From contig CAKOUO010000001.1 of assembly GCA_934120645.1 (NCBI GenBank), positions 186,001 through 250,000 of the forward strand: a DNA stretch of 64,000 nucleotides, given 5' to 3'. The position numbers and the translations under genes are program-made. The stretch comes from an uncultured Clostridia bacterium (lineage in GTDB: Bacteria; Bacillota; Clostridia; TANB77; CAG-508). Shown one piece after another: positions 1-9,045 of the stretch (position 1 is the first letter of the stretch; each line of letters begins with the position of its first letter). The notes under the pieces were generated by a model. That model made no database searches. It was not told the DNA's origin and worked only from the letters and a program-made list of their open reading frames with translations.

Positions 1-983
1 CCAGATACAACAAGTAATATCATTTCCATTTTATATGGTGTTAGTTCTATTCCATATATAAATGATAATACTGGTACTCCAAACAAAGCACATGCAATAT
101 CAATACAAATAGTAGCTCCTGCCAAAATTAATACTATATATATAATTGATTTTATAAATTTAGAATATTCTCTGCTATTCCATAAATCGCCAAATGGTTT
201 TAAAAATGGTTTTATTACAAATGCACTAACTAGATTTATAACAAATGTTGGCATATATATTACATTAAAATATGTTTGCATTGTATAATCTCCAAAATTA
301 TCTATTGCATATTTAGTTGCATTTATAATATATAAGCTTAGGCAAGTTGATATTGCAAGCGGAAAACAGTCAATTAAAATTTCTTTTATATGCAATTTAT
401 CAAATTTTATTTCTATCTTTTGAAAGTTTGATAAAATTCTTACATCCCATAATAAAAATAGTACTAAATTAGTAATAACAAGTGTTATACAAGAGATTAT
501 TACATTTTTAGTTATCAAGTCTGCTATAAAGAACATTATTAAAGAACTTGATACTCTTATTACCATTGATTTTCCACCTAAATCTAGCCTATTTCTTAAT
601 TGAAATTCGCCTTGATAAGTTTCACTTAAATTGTCTATTACTTTAAAAGCAATTAATGAAATACATATCCATAGTTTTTCTGTTGTATAACCACTTAAAT
701 TTATAAATATAATTCCTATTATTACCATACTTATAACAACAACAATTCTTGCTAATAAGTAATCTCCAAATTTATATTTTCTGTTTGTGTCTGTTACTTG
801 ATAAATTCTTATTCCAAAATCTCCTATTGCATTTAAAATAGTAGCTGTTGCAAAGCTTATTGAAAACATTCCTGCTATTTCTGTTCCATTTAATCTTGTG
901 CAAAACATTAATAATACTGCACTTAATAATGATTCAACAAAGCTTCCTAGTGTATTCCATATTATTTCTGACTTTTTTACCAT
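1..983 (-). CDS. Polysaccharide flippase (Wzx/MATE-like), C-terminus beyond window edge
   Basis: I translated this frame by hand from the reverse strand. It starts with MVKKSEIIWNTLGS and stays open for about 327 codons to the window edge, so the C-terminus is missing. It is strongly hydrophobic with many predicted membrane spans, and the start resembles oligosaccharide flippases that move undecaprenyl-linked glycans across the membrane. An AGGAG-type ribosome site lies just upstream, 15 bp from the end of the glycosyltransferase gene, so it looks like the distal gene of the polysaccharide operon. A flippase beside an ABC exporter for glycans in one cluster is notable. The family call rests on topology and the N-terminal pattern only. 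Confidence 0.75.
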   Translation of the reverse strand, partial: MVKKSEIIWNTLGSFVESLLSAVLLMFCTRLNGTEIAGMFSISFATATILNAIGDFGIRIYQVTDTNRKYKFGDYLLARIVVVISMVIIGIIFINLSGYTTEKLWICISLIAFKVIDNLSETYQGEFQLRNRLDLGGKSMVIRVSSSLIMFFIADLITKNVIISCITLVITNLVLFLLWDVRILSNFQKIEIKFDKLHIKEILIDCFPLAISTCLSLYIINATKYAIDNFGDYTMQTYFNVIYMPTFVINLVSAFVIKPFLKPFGDLWNSREYSKFIKSIIYIVLILAGATICIDIACALFGVPVLSFIYGIELTPYKMEMILLVVS

Positions 984-998
984 TTTTTCTCCTCTGTT

Positions 999-2135
999 TT
1001 ATTGATTTTTATACTTTATAGTTTCGGCTATTTTTTTAGCTGTAACATCCCATGAAAATTCATCTTTTACTTTTTGTTTTATATTTGTACTTAGTTTTTT
1101 AATTTCTTCTGTATTATCTATTAATTTTTCAATTTTTTCTAATATTTCATCTGTTTCAAAACCACATATATAACCTATGTCATCACTTGAAATAATTTCT
1201 GTTGTTCCTCCCATTGGTGTTGCTACAACTGCACAGTTCATAATTCCTGCTTCTAATATTGATGTTGGTAATCCTTCAGAAAATGCTGATGGGTTAACAA
1301 ATATTGTTGTTTTTCCAAGTAATTTTAAAACTTCTTCATGTGATATTTTTCCTAAAATATGTATGTTTTTTTCTTCTTTGTTTTCTATTACTATTTTTTC
1401 AAGTATTGGTCCTGCACCGGCTAAATCTAATTCTAAATTGTTATATTTTTTTTCTAATTTTTTAAATGCTTCTATTAATTTTAAAACACCTTTTTCTTCT
1501 ATCATTCTTCCAACATATGTTATAACAATTTTATCTTGATTTTCTTCTATATATTTTTGATATTTTTCTACTTCTTCTATATCTATAGAATTATAAAATA
1601 CCCCTTTTGCATTTATGTTAAAATGTTTTAACCATTCGGTACATTTTTTAGAAACACCATAAAAATCTTTTACATTTTTCTTTATTCTATCTGTTAATTT
1701 ATGTTCATATATTTCTCCGAATTTATCTAATATTTTATTATTTACTGTAAAATGTGTGCTTCCATGTTCTATTAAACAGGCAGGTATATTATTTTTTGCT
1801 ATAAATTTAGATGCAAAATATGATGTTGTCCAAAATCTAGTTTGAATAATAGCAGAATCTATATTTTCACTTTCTAACATTTTAAATATTTCTTTAAATC
1901 TCTTATTTTGCTTATTTATTGGGTATCTTTCTGCAAAAATTTTATATGTTGGTAATCTATATATTTTTGCATATTCTGTTTCTTCTATTTCTTTTAAATC
2001 TTTACTATATCTTGAAGTAACAATTATTACGCGATATCCCATTTTATTTAATTTTTTAGCTAAATTATATGTATATCTTTCTACTCCCCCTAAATGAGGT
2101 AAATAATATCCTGAAAAAATTGCTATTGTTTTCAT
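999..2135 (-). CDS. Glycosyltransferase family 4 (GT-B fold)
   Basis: Predicted retaining glycosyltransferase that transfers a sugar from an NDP-sugar to a growing lipid-linked glycan at the inner face of the membrane. The N-terminal half starts with a glycine-rich acceptor-side loop (HLGGVERYTYNLAKKL). The C-terminal half has the GT4 donor-site features YVGRMIEEKG and the E-x7-E motif in SEGLPTSILEAG. At 378 aa it has normal full length. A GGAG box 8 nt upstream supports the start. It lies 15 bp after the preceding glycosyltransferase gene, consistent with one operon. The sugar specificity cannot be read from the sequence. Confidence 0.9.
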   Translation of the reverse strand: MKTIAIFSGYYLPHLGGVERYTYNLAKKLNKMGYRVIIVTSRYSKDLKEIEETEYAKIYRLPTYKIFAERYPINKQNKRFKEIFKMLESENIDSAIIQTRFWTTSYFASKFIAKNNIPACLIEHGSTHFTVNNKILDKFGEIYEHKLTDRIKKNVKDFYGVSKKCTEWLKHFNINAKGVFYNSIDIEEVEKYQKYIEENQDKIVITYVGRMIEEKGVLKLIEAFKKLEKKYNNLELDLAGAGPILEKIVIENKEEKNIHILGKISHEEVLKLLGKTTIFVNPSAFSEGLPTSILEAGIMNCAVVATPMGGTTEIISSDDIGYICGFETDEILEKIEKLIDNTEEIKKLSTNIKQKVKDEFSWDVTAKKIAETIKYKNQ

Positions 2136-2150
2136 TTGATTTTCTCCTAA

Positions 2151-3071
2151 TTATAATCTTCCAAATAAGAATAATATTCTACACATTATTTCATCTATAA
2201 CATTTTGTCTAAACATTTTTGGATAAAATAATTTTTTTATAGATTTTATGAAATTATATTTTAAAGAAAATAAATTAATTATTTTCTTGTTATTTTCCTT
2301 TAATTCCGTATAAAATTGATTTTTATATTTATTTATTTGTTCTCTTATATTTTTAAAATATTTTCCAAATATAAATTTTTTAATTCTATAAATTTGTAAT
2401 GTAATTCCAGCTTTTCCACTAGGACTTACATTACTTCCTGTTCTTCTATATTCTACTGTAGCTTCATTATCATAAACTACTTCTCCTAGTCCAGCTGCTA
2501 TCATATATGCCCACCAATCATGGAAGCAAATATTATCTGTTCCTGATTTTAGTATTTTTTCTGCTAATTTTTTATTAAAGACTTCTACTATTCCAAAAGA
2601 AATACATTCTACTATTGAATTTTCAAAGCTTGTTCCCTTTTTATTTAAATTAGATTTGTTTACAAAATTTAAATTTTCGTCACAATAGTTAAATTCAGAA
2701 AAATATAGTAATGGTATCTCTTGGCTTTTTTCACTTAATTTTGTTATTGCTTTTTCTATTTTATCAGTATGCCATTTATCATCTTGATCACAATAAGCAA
2801 AATATTCTGCATTGCTATACGCTTCTTTTAGGCATTCATAAAAACTGCCTACGACACCTACATTTTTTCCTTTTATAAAGTGTATTTTATTTTGTTTTTG
2901 ATAGTCTTCTAATATATTTATTGTATTATCTTTTGAACCATCATCTCTAACATATATTTCGATATTTTTATATGTTTGGTTTAATAGACTTTCTAATTGT
3001 TCTTTGACATATTTTTCTCCATTATATGTAGACATACATATAATTACTTTTGGATTATTTTGTTCTTCCAT
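2151..3071 (-). CDS. Glycosyltransferase family 2, rhamnosyltransferase-like
   Basis: GT-A fold inverting glycosyltransferase of 306 aa. The N-terminus VIICMSTYNGEKYVKEQL and RDDGSKDNT form the nucleotide-binding part, and YCDQDDKW supplies the acidic metal-binding motif. The acidic CDQDD/HDWW pattern is typical of alpha-rhamnosyltransferase-like GT2 enzymes that build cell-wall polysaccharides. It is cytoplasmic, possibly membrane-associated through its basic C-terminus. It resembles the frameshifted copy at 18748-19747, which shares the same motif set. Sugar donor and acceptor are unknown. Confidence 0.88.
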   Translation of the reverse strand: MEEQNNPKVIICMSTYNGEKYVKEQLESLLNQTYKNIEIYVRDDGSKDNTINILEDYQKQNKIHFIKGKNVGVVGSFYECLKEAYSNAEYFAYCDQDDKWHTDKIEKAITKLSEKSQEIPLLYFSEFNYCDENLNFVNKSNLNKKGTSFENSIVECISFGIVEVFNKKLAEKILKSGTDNICFHDWWAYMIAAGLGEVVYDNEATVEYRRTGSNVSPSGKAGITLQIYRIKKFIFGKYFKNIREQINKYKNQFYTELKENNKKIINLFSLKYNFIKSIKKLFYPKMFRQNVIDEIMCRILFLFGRL

Positions 3072-3098
3072 TTTTATTAGTTCCCTTCACATATGTAA

Positions 3099-3440
3099 CT
3101 ATTTGTTATTTTCTTTGTGTTCTTTTAATGCTATATAATGGTCTAAATCTTTTATCTTTTCATTTAACTCTGTTATATGTATATTATCAATAAATGTTTG
3201 CATTAATAAAAAAGCTATCATTATTAAAAATACAAAATTTACTGGAGCTACAAATCCTAATTTTTCTGATAACCATGCAACTGCATTTGAAAATATACTC
3301 ATCAATATTAAAATTATACTTCCAAGCATCCATGTTACAGAATTTGCAACTTTTAGCTTTGACTGTTTTATTTTTTTTACACATAAGAAAAATGATATAA
3401 ATGAACTTATTATTAATATAATTCTTAATGTTATTGACAT
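3099..3440 (-). CDS. DUF2304 family small membrane protein
   Basis: 113 aa with three hydrophobic segments (about residues 3-22, 34-52 and 66-86) and a charged C-terminal tail ending in a short helical stretch. This size and topology, directly upstream of a DPM1-like glycosyltransferase gene, matches the DUF2304 family. That family is commonly paired with polyprenyl-phosphate glycosyltransferases and is thought to assist them at the membrane. A ribosome site (AGAGGTGA) precedes the ATG. The pairing supports the call more than the sequence itself does. Confidence 0.7.
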   Translation of the reverse strand: MSITLRIILIISSFISFFLCVKKIKQSKLKVANSVTWMLGSIILILMSIFSNAVAWLSEKLGFVAPVNFVFLIMIAFLLMQTFIDNIHITELNEKIKDLDHYIALKEHKENNK

Positions 3441-3456
3441 ATTTTTTCACCTCTAA

Positions 3457-4146
3457 CTATTTATTTTTTCTTGTTATTGATCTTATAAATAATATTGAAA
3501 ATATCATATTTATCATATATTTTGCAGATCTAATAGGATTTAAGTAGCTTTCTCCAAATTCTCTATCTTTCATTTCTACTTGAACTTCTTTTACATTTAA
3601 TCCCTTTTTCATCATATATACTAGTGTATCTGGTTCTGGTGTTAAACTTGCATTTCTATTAAATTCCCATATAGCCTTTTTATTATAAGCTCTCATACCA
3701 GATGTCGGATCTGCTATTTTTTTACCTGTTGTTAATTTTATATTTAAAGAAATTAATCTACTACCTAACATTCTTGCTGTAAAAGGCTTTTTAACTGTTA
3801 CAAATCTAGATCCTACTGCTACATCAACTTTATTTTCCTCTATTTCTTTAACAAGTTCTTTTAAATATTTTGCCTCATGTTGACCATCTCCATCAAATTG
3901 TATTGCAATGTCATAACCATTTTGATATGCATATTTCATTCCAAGTTGAATTCCACTTGTTAATCCATAGTTAATTGGTAGTGATAACATATTAAAATTA
4001 TTTTTTTCACATTCTTCTTTTGTGTTATCTTTTGAACAGTCATTAATAACTATATAATCATAGTCAGTATTTTCTGTAACATCTTTTACTGTTTTTTCAA
4101 TGTTTTGTGCTTCATTATAAGCTGGTATCATTATTAAAACTTTCAT
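3457..4146 (-). CDS. DPM1-like polyprenyl-phosphate glycosyltransferase (GT2)
   Basis: 229-aa GT2 enzyme with MIPAYNEAQNIEKTV at the N-terminus, VINDCSKDNT, and QFDGDGQH as the metal-binding DxD region. The predicted reaction is transfer of a sugar from an NDP-sugar to undecaprenyl phosphate, giving a donor for extracytoplasmic glycosylation. The neighbours fit: a DUF2304 protein follows and a DUF2142 multi-membrane protein precedes it. The best Shine-Dalgarno (GGAGG) lies about 29 nt upstream of the ATG, separated by a small palindrome that could fold and bring them closer. The start is therefore a little uncertain. Confidence 0.87.
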   Translation of the reverse strand: MKVLIMIPAYNEAQNIEKTVKDVTENTDYDYIVINDCSKDNTKEECEKNNFNMLSLPINYGLTSGIQLGMKYAYQNGYDIAIQFDGDGQHEAKYLKELVKEIEENKVDVAVGSRFVTVKKPFTARMLGSRLISLNIKLTTGKKIADPTSGMRAYNKKAIWEFNRNASLTPEPDTLVYMMKKGLNVKEVQVEMKDREFGESYLNPIRSAKYMINMIFSILFIRSITRKNK

Positions 4147-4182
4147 ATTTTTTTACATATTTTAATTAATATGTTTCCTCCT

Positions 4183-5721
4183 TTATACATAATTTCTAAA
4201 TACTGTTAGTAGTGTTGCTATATTTAAAATCATTGATATTGCCATCATTTTTTGATTTACATTTTTTATTTCCCAATTATTATCTTTTTTAACAAGACAT
4301 AATAAAGCTAAAATTAAAATTGGTGTATAATATCTACCTTGAACTCCACAAATTCTTTCTAATCCGACAGGTGTAAAATAAATATACATACTTATTTTTA
4401 ACAAAGCTGATATTGTTAATAAAATTGCTATAATCCATATTTTAGATTTAGTACTAAATTGATATTTGCTTTTTTCTGATATGGCAGATAAAATTAGTAT
4501 AATTATATATGAAGTTATTATTCCCATATCAACTTTTACATTAAGCCATCCTAAGTCTGATCCTACTGCACCAAAAATATAATCTTGTCCATATATTACA
4601 TATTCTCTGATAAATGTTTTTATAAATTTGGCTGGATTTTCCTTTATATAACTTATTTGTCTTCCTTGGTCTACATTTGCAATTCTATTATATTCTAAAG
4701 TAACATCTGGAGATGATTTATATCTTGAAACAAAAGCAAACCAACCTATTGCAAAAATACTTCCAATTAAAATCATTGTTATTACTGTTTTTAATTTTTC
4801 TTTTCTTGTTTCTTTTTTATTAAATATTGTTATAAATAAAATTCCTGCAACTAATATATATACATATTTGAACATTGCGATTAATGCTGTGAAAATATAT
4901 AATATTATCTTGTCTTTTTTTGTAATTTCTGTTTCTTTAAATGTCATATAAATTAAGTGTGTTATATAATAAATTAATGTTGCATTTAAAATTGTATCTG
5001 CTGAGCATGATGCGGCTTGGTGTAACATCATTGGCATACATAAGTATATAGCCATAGCTAATTTTCCAAATGGTAATTTTTTTATAGTAAAATAACCAAA
5101 TATTAAAAAAATTATTATATTGATTAACCTTGCTAAATAAATTGCAAGAACAATGTTTATATTAAATAATTTTCCTATACTTAATCCTAATACTGTTCCT
5201 AGATACAAAACTGGTGAATTTCCTTGTGCTGCACAAACTGTTTTTATTTGTTCATCATAATTAGTTTCTTGTCCAATTTCATCTATTACATTTTGATAGT
5301 TTTGGAAACGTGAATGTGAATAGTTTTCTAATGCTTTTAGTGATATACAAGATGAGTTACCTTCTTTATCAATTTGTGTAAATATGTTTCCAATTGATAT
5401 ATCATAAGCTTTCATTATATGTGTTCCTTCATCTGGAACATTTAATGGTAATACAAATATTGCATATCCTATACTTAATGGTATTGCAAATGCTACAAAT
5501 ATTTTTTCTATTACTTTTTTGCTATTTTTGCATACATATATAATTATTCCTAATACTAATATTCCTAGTATACATGTATAGATAATTTTATTTAATGGAT
5601 AATATCCTTTATATGCTTTTGTAGTTAGTACATCAATTACTTGTGTTACTAATAATATTGATATTATAAACTCTATTATATATATTAATTTATTAAATAT
5701 ATTCTTAATTTTTTCTTTCAT
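4183..5721 (-). CDS. DUF2142 polytopic membrane protein, probable GT-C-type glycosyltransferase
   Basis: About 512 aa with roughly a dozen hydrophobic segments and a large extracytoplasmic loop after the second or third span. The loop begins with NVPDEGTHIMKAYDISIG, the acidic motif characteristic of the DUF2142 family. Such proteins have GT-C-like topology and are thought to use polyprenyl-phosphate sugars outside the membrane. That agrees with the DPM1-like enzyme next door. I chose the ATG preceded by AAGG at 6 nt spacing instead of a TTG one codon earlier. The activity is inferred from topology and context. Confidence 0.78.
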   Translation of the reverse strand: MKEKIKNIFNKLIYIIEFIISILLVTQVIDVLTTKAYKGYYPLNKIIYTCILGILVLGIIIYVCKNSKKVIEKIFVAFAIPLSIGYAIFVLPLNVPDEGTHIMKAYDISIGNIFTQIDKEGNSSCISLKALENYSHSRFQNYQNVIDEIGQETNYDEQIKTVCAAQGNSPVLYLGTVLGLSIGKLFNINIVLAIYLARLINIIIFLIFGYFTIKKLPFGKLAMAIYLCMPMMLHQAASCSADTILNATLIYYITHLIYMTFKETEITKKDKIILYIFTALIAMFKYVYILVAGILFITIFNKKETRKEKLKTVITMILIGSIFAIGWFAFVSRYKSSPDVTLEYNRIANVDQGRQISYIKENPAKFIKTFIREYVIYGQDYIFGAVGSDLGWLNVKVDMGIITSYIIILILSAISEKSKYQFSTKSKIWIIAILLTISALLKISMYIYFTPVGLERICGVQGRYYTPILILALLCLVKKDNNWEIKNVNQKMMAISMILNIATLLTVFRNYV

Positions 5722-5737
5722 CAATTACCTTCCCTAT

Positions 5738-6772
5738 CTATTTTACTTTTTCAAGTGATTCTGTTTTTTGTTCCTTTTTAAAAAAGTTTTGAATACTTTT
5801 GTTTATCATATATAAGATTTTTGCACATATACCAATAACTACCCAACAAGTTATATATAGGCATATTGTTTCAATTATTCTTAAAGAAGAATTTTGGAAT
5901 GTGCTTTCTATTTTCATTATAATGTAATGGTGTACTAAAAATATTGCATATGAATATTTACCTATTGTACTAAATATTTTTTGTATTGTAATATTTTCTA
6001 TTTTTTCACCTATATAGCCTAATACTATAAATAGGTTATATCCAATAAAATTAGCTATTAAAACTTTTATATTTGCATCATTGGCAGGTATTAAATATGC
6101 TACTATTGATAAAATTAATGCTATTATAAATTGCCATAATTTAAATTGTTTAATATATTTAATTATATACATTCCTAATACAAAACTATATGTGCATATT
6201 ATTAAATTTTTATTTATTGGCATAATTCCATTTTTATAAAAAATTAATAGTGCAAAATTTATAATTGTATATACTGATATAAATGTTTTTGGGTATTTAT
6301 TAACTAATTTTCTTAACATTGGGAATAGAACATATATTAATACTATACAGCCTAAAAACCATTCTCCTATTAAATAAAATGTTTTTGTATATGGACTTAA
6401 ATATCCATCCATTGCTAATAATGATATTCCTAATTTATAAGTTGGTAAATCCCATATTATTTTTTTGCATCCATAAAAAATGTAAATAAATACAAGTGTA
6501 TATGCTATCCAAAACATTGGGTATATTCCTAAAAATCTTTTTTTAGCATATTTTTTTATGTCTATATTTTCTCCATAGTTATACATTAATGAAGCTCCAG
6601 AAATCATAAAAAATAATGTTACACCTATCATTCCCCATTTTCCATTAGAAAATATTTTTATTCCTGTTATATTATTTTCTGCAAAATGCACATAGAAATG
6701 ATATGTTACTATCATTAACATTGATATTACTCTTATAAAATCTAAATAAAATATCTTTTTCTTTTTTTCCAT
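5738..6772 (-). CDS. Acyltransferase family 3 (OatA/WecH-type) membrane protein
   Basis: 344-aa integral membrane acyltransferase with about ten spans. The N-terminus contains FYLDFIRVISMLMIVTYHF, where the histidine after the first span is the usual active-site residue. ISGASLMYNYG and the late FLVHHYIIM segment are also typical of the family. The likely role is O-acetylation or other acylation of the polysaccharide made by this cluster. It is followed 1 bp later (on the minus strand, upstream) by the GT2-GT4 gene, so the two are almost certainly co-transcribed. The acyl donor and target are not determinable. Confidence 0.88.
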   Translation of the reverse strand: MEKKKKIFYLDFIRVISMLMIVTYHFYVHFAENNITGIKIFSNGKWGMIGVTLFFMISGASLMYNYGENIDIKKYAKKRFLGIYPMFWIAYTLVFIYIFYGCKKIIWDLPTYKLGISLLAMDGYLSPYTKTFYLIGEWFLGCIVLIYVLFPMLRKLVNKYPKTFISVYTIINFALLIFYKNGIMPINKNLIICTYSFVLGMYIIKYIKQFKLWQFIIALILSIVAYLIPANDANIKVLIANFIGYNLFIVLGYIGEKIENITIQKIFSTIGKYSYAIFLVHHYIIMKIESTFQNSSLRIIETICLYITCWVVIGICAKILYMINKSIQNFFKKEQKTESLEKVK

Positions 6773-6773
6773 T

Positions 6774-9008
6774 TTAATTTCCTTTTATCTTTCTTTTTAT
6801 TTTTTTTGCTATTTTCCAAATTTTTGTATTTCTCATTTTTTCATATCTATATATAACATGTCCATATAAAGCTTGATATTGTTGAAAATCAACTTCTAGA
6901 GTTTTTGTTCTATATTCCATAAATTGATATATATTTGCAATTTTATTAATATTTTCTATTTCTATACTTTTGTATAATTCCTCATAATATTCTTGCATTT
7001 TTTCTAATGTTTTAAATTCATACTTGTCAAAATTTGCTTTTTTTGTTTTATATTCTACATTATTATTACTTATTTCATTTATTTTTTCAAGTATTTTTGA
7101 TGATTTAGTATTAAATTCTATTGTCCATCCTAAGCCATCTTTTTTTACTCTATCTCCTACTGCTCCTATATCAAATGTAAGTACTGGTACATGTGCCATA
7201 TAACATTCTGTTAATGTATATGAATATGTTTCTGGCCATGTTGCAAAAATACAAACTAAATCTATATTATTGTCTATTAGTAATTGTGGTAATTCTCCTC
7301 TTTTATATGGTCCATGATTAATATAATTTTTTCTGTTTTTTGTTAATTCTGGTAGTTCTGATTTACCAAATAAGTGTATTTTTATATTTGAATTATTGTT
7401 TGTTTTTATTAAATCTTTTAATATATTTCCTCCTTTATGTATTGCCATTGCTCCTACGAATGCAACATTAAAAGATTTTATTTCTTCTTTTTGTTGTTTG
7501 TTTTTTACTTCTATTACTTTAACACCATGTTCTACAACTTCAAATTTTAAGTTTTTATATACTTTTTCAAAAATACTTTTTGTGTTTTCTGATGGAACTA
7601 TTATTTTATCAAATTTTTCTAAAACTTTTTTACATGTTTCTTGCCAATTTTCTATTATATTACTGTTTACTCCATATCTAATATGTAGGCATTTGCTACA
7701 ATCTTTTTCTTTATCGTACTCACAATAAATATTTTTATATATCATATTTATTGATGGACATATCATATATAAATCATGTAACGTAATTACTGAGTATATA
7801 TTTCTTTGCTTTGCAATATCTATTGCATCAAATGTTTGAAATAAGAAATGATGAACATGTAAAATATCTATTTTAAAACTATCAAATATATTTTCTAGCA
7901 TTTCTTTGTATCTGTTGTTTGTATATGTTATTTGTCCATATTGATTTATGTCTGTTTTAAAGTTTGCTATTTCTCTTCCATATTTGTCTGTATATAAATA
8001 TAATTTGAATCTTGATAAGTCATTTTTGTCTGGTGCTAATACAAAACTTGCTATATTATTTTTATTATTAGCCATTATTATATCTTTTATATGTAGTGAT
8101 GTTCCTCCTGTCATTTCCATATTGGCTTCCCATTCATTAACAAGATATAGTATTCTTTTTTTGCCATATAATTGTAAATTTAAGCTTACATTTTCTTGTA
8201 TATCTCTAATTGGATTATTTGCTATAAAATTATCTGTTTTTTGAACATATATTGGGTGTTTTTTTCTTAATAGGTTCATATGTTCTTCTATTAATGCTGC
8301 TCTAGAAGCGGTTAAATTTTCTTTTTTAAAGCTTTGTGTTCCTTTGTGATATATAAATGTATTATCACATAAAACATTAGTATATCCATGATCTAATGCT
8401 CTATAGCAAAAATCGTTTTCTTCTCCATATCCTTTTCCAAATGTTTCATCATCAAATAATCCTAATTCATTTATTACATTTCTTTTTATATACATACAGA
8501 ATCCATTTCCTGTTGTTAATTCTGGATATCTATTTTTTGATATTTCTTCTATCATTTTAGCATATTCTTCAAGTGTCATATTTTCTGGCAACTCATTATC
8601 AACTCCAAAATTTGGCACTGATGCTATTGTCCCATTGTTTGTAAGTGGTGTAACTGTGGCAATATATTCATTTGAATATGCACATTTTTGTATTTTTTCT
8701 ATCCAATTACTTGTTACTTCTGTATCACTATTTAATAAAATTACATCATTTTCAGAATATTTCATACCTTTATTTACTGTTTTAACAAATCCCATATTTT
8801 GTTCATTATCTAATACAACTATTTTTTTATCTGAATTTTCTTTTTTGTATTTTAGTAGCATTGGTAATATTTTTTCATCTGGGCTTTTATCATTTATTAA
8901 AACTAATGTATGTGCTGTTAAATCCGTGTTTTTTATTACACTTTTTATACATTCTTCTGTAAATTCATAAGCATTATAAACTGGTACTATAATATCTATT
9001 TGTTTCAT
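6774..9008 (-). CDS. Two-domain glycosyltransferase, GT2 fused to GT4
   Basis: About 744 aa. The first 280 residues form a GT2 domain (IDIIVPVYNAYEFTEECI, LLNSDTEV, GNGFCMYIKR, GYGEENDF). The second half is a GT4 GT-B domain with a glycine-rich MTGGTSLHIKDI acceptor loop and a C-terminal donor-binding part (FVGAMAIHKGG, WPETYSYTLTEC). Such fusions probably add two sugars in succession. I start at the methionine directly before the GT2 fold because GAGGAAATT precedes it. An upstream ATG would add 15 unrelated residues with a poor ribosome site and overlap the previous gene by 8 nt. The C-terminus is basic. Confidence 0.88.
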   Translation of the reverse strand: MKQIDIIVPVYNAYEFTEECIKSVIKNTDLTAHTLVLINDKSPDEKILPMLLKYKKENSDKKIVVLDNEQNMGFVKTVNKGMKYSENDVILLNSDTEVTSNWIEKIQKCAYSNEYIATVTPLTNNGTIASVPNFGVDNELPENMTLEEYAKMIEEISKNRYPELTTGNGFCMYIKRNVINELGLFDDETFGKGYGEENDFCYRALDHGYTNVLCDNTFIYHKGTQSFKKENLTASRAALIEEHMNLLRKKHPIYVQKTDNFIANNPIRDIQENVSLNLQLYGKKRILYLVNEWEANMEMTGGTSLHIKDIIMANNKNNIASFVLAPDKNDLSRFKLYLYTDKYGREIANFKTDINQYGQITYTNNRYKEMLENIFDSFKIDILHVHHFLFQTFDAIDIAKQRNIYSVITLHDLYMICPSINMIYKNIYCEYDKEKDCSKCLHIRYGVNSNIIENWQETCKKVLEKFDKIIVPSENTKSIFEKVYKNLKFEVVEHGVKVIEVKNKQQKEEIKSFNVAFVGAMAIHKGGNILKDLIKTNNNSNIKIHLFGKSELPELTKNRKNYINHGPYKRGELPQLLIDNNIDLVCIFATWPETYSYTLTECYMAHVPVLTFDIGAVGDRVKKDGLGWTIEFNTKSSKILEKINEISNNNVEYKTKKANFDKYEFKTLEKMQEYYEELYKSIEIENINKIANIYQFMEYRTKTLEVDFQQYQALYGHVIYRYEKMRNTKIWKIAKKIKRKIKGN

Positions 9009-9045
9009 AATTTCCTCACTTTTAATACTATTATTTTTATTAATG

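Noticed and set aside
1177..1539. Plus-strand open frame inside the first glycosyltransferase gene
   Set aside because: It is antisense to a clear GT4 gene, has no ribosome site and reads as a low-complexity shadow of the AT-rich opposite strand.
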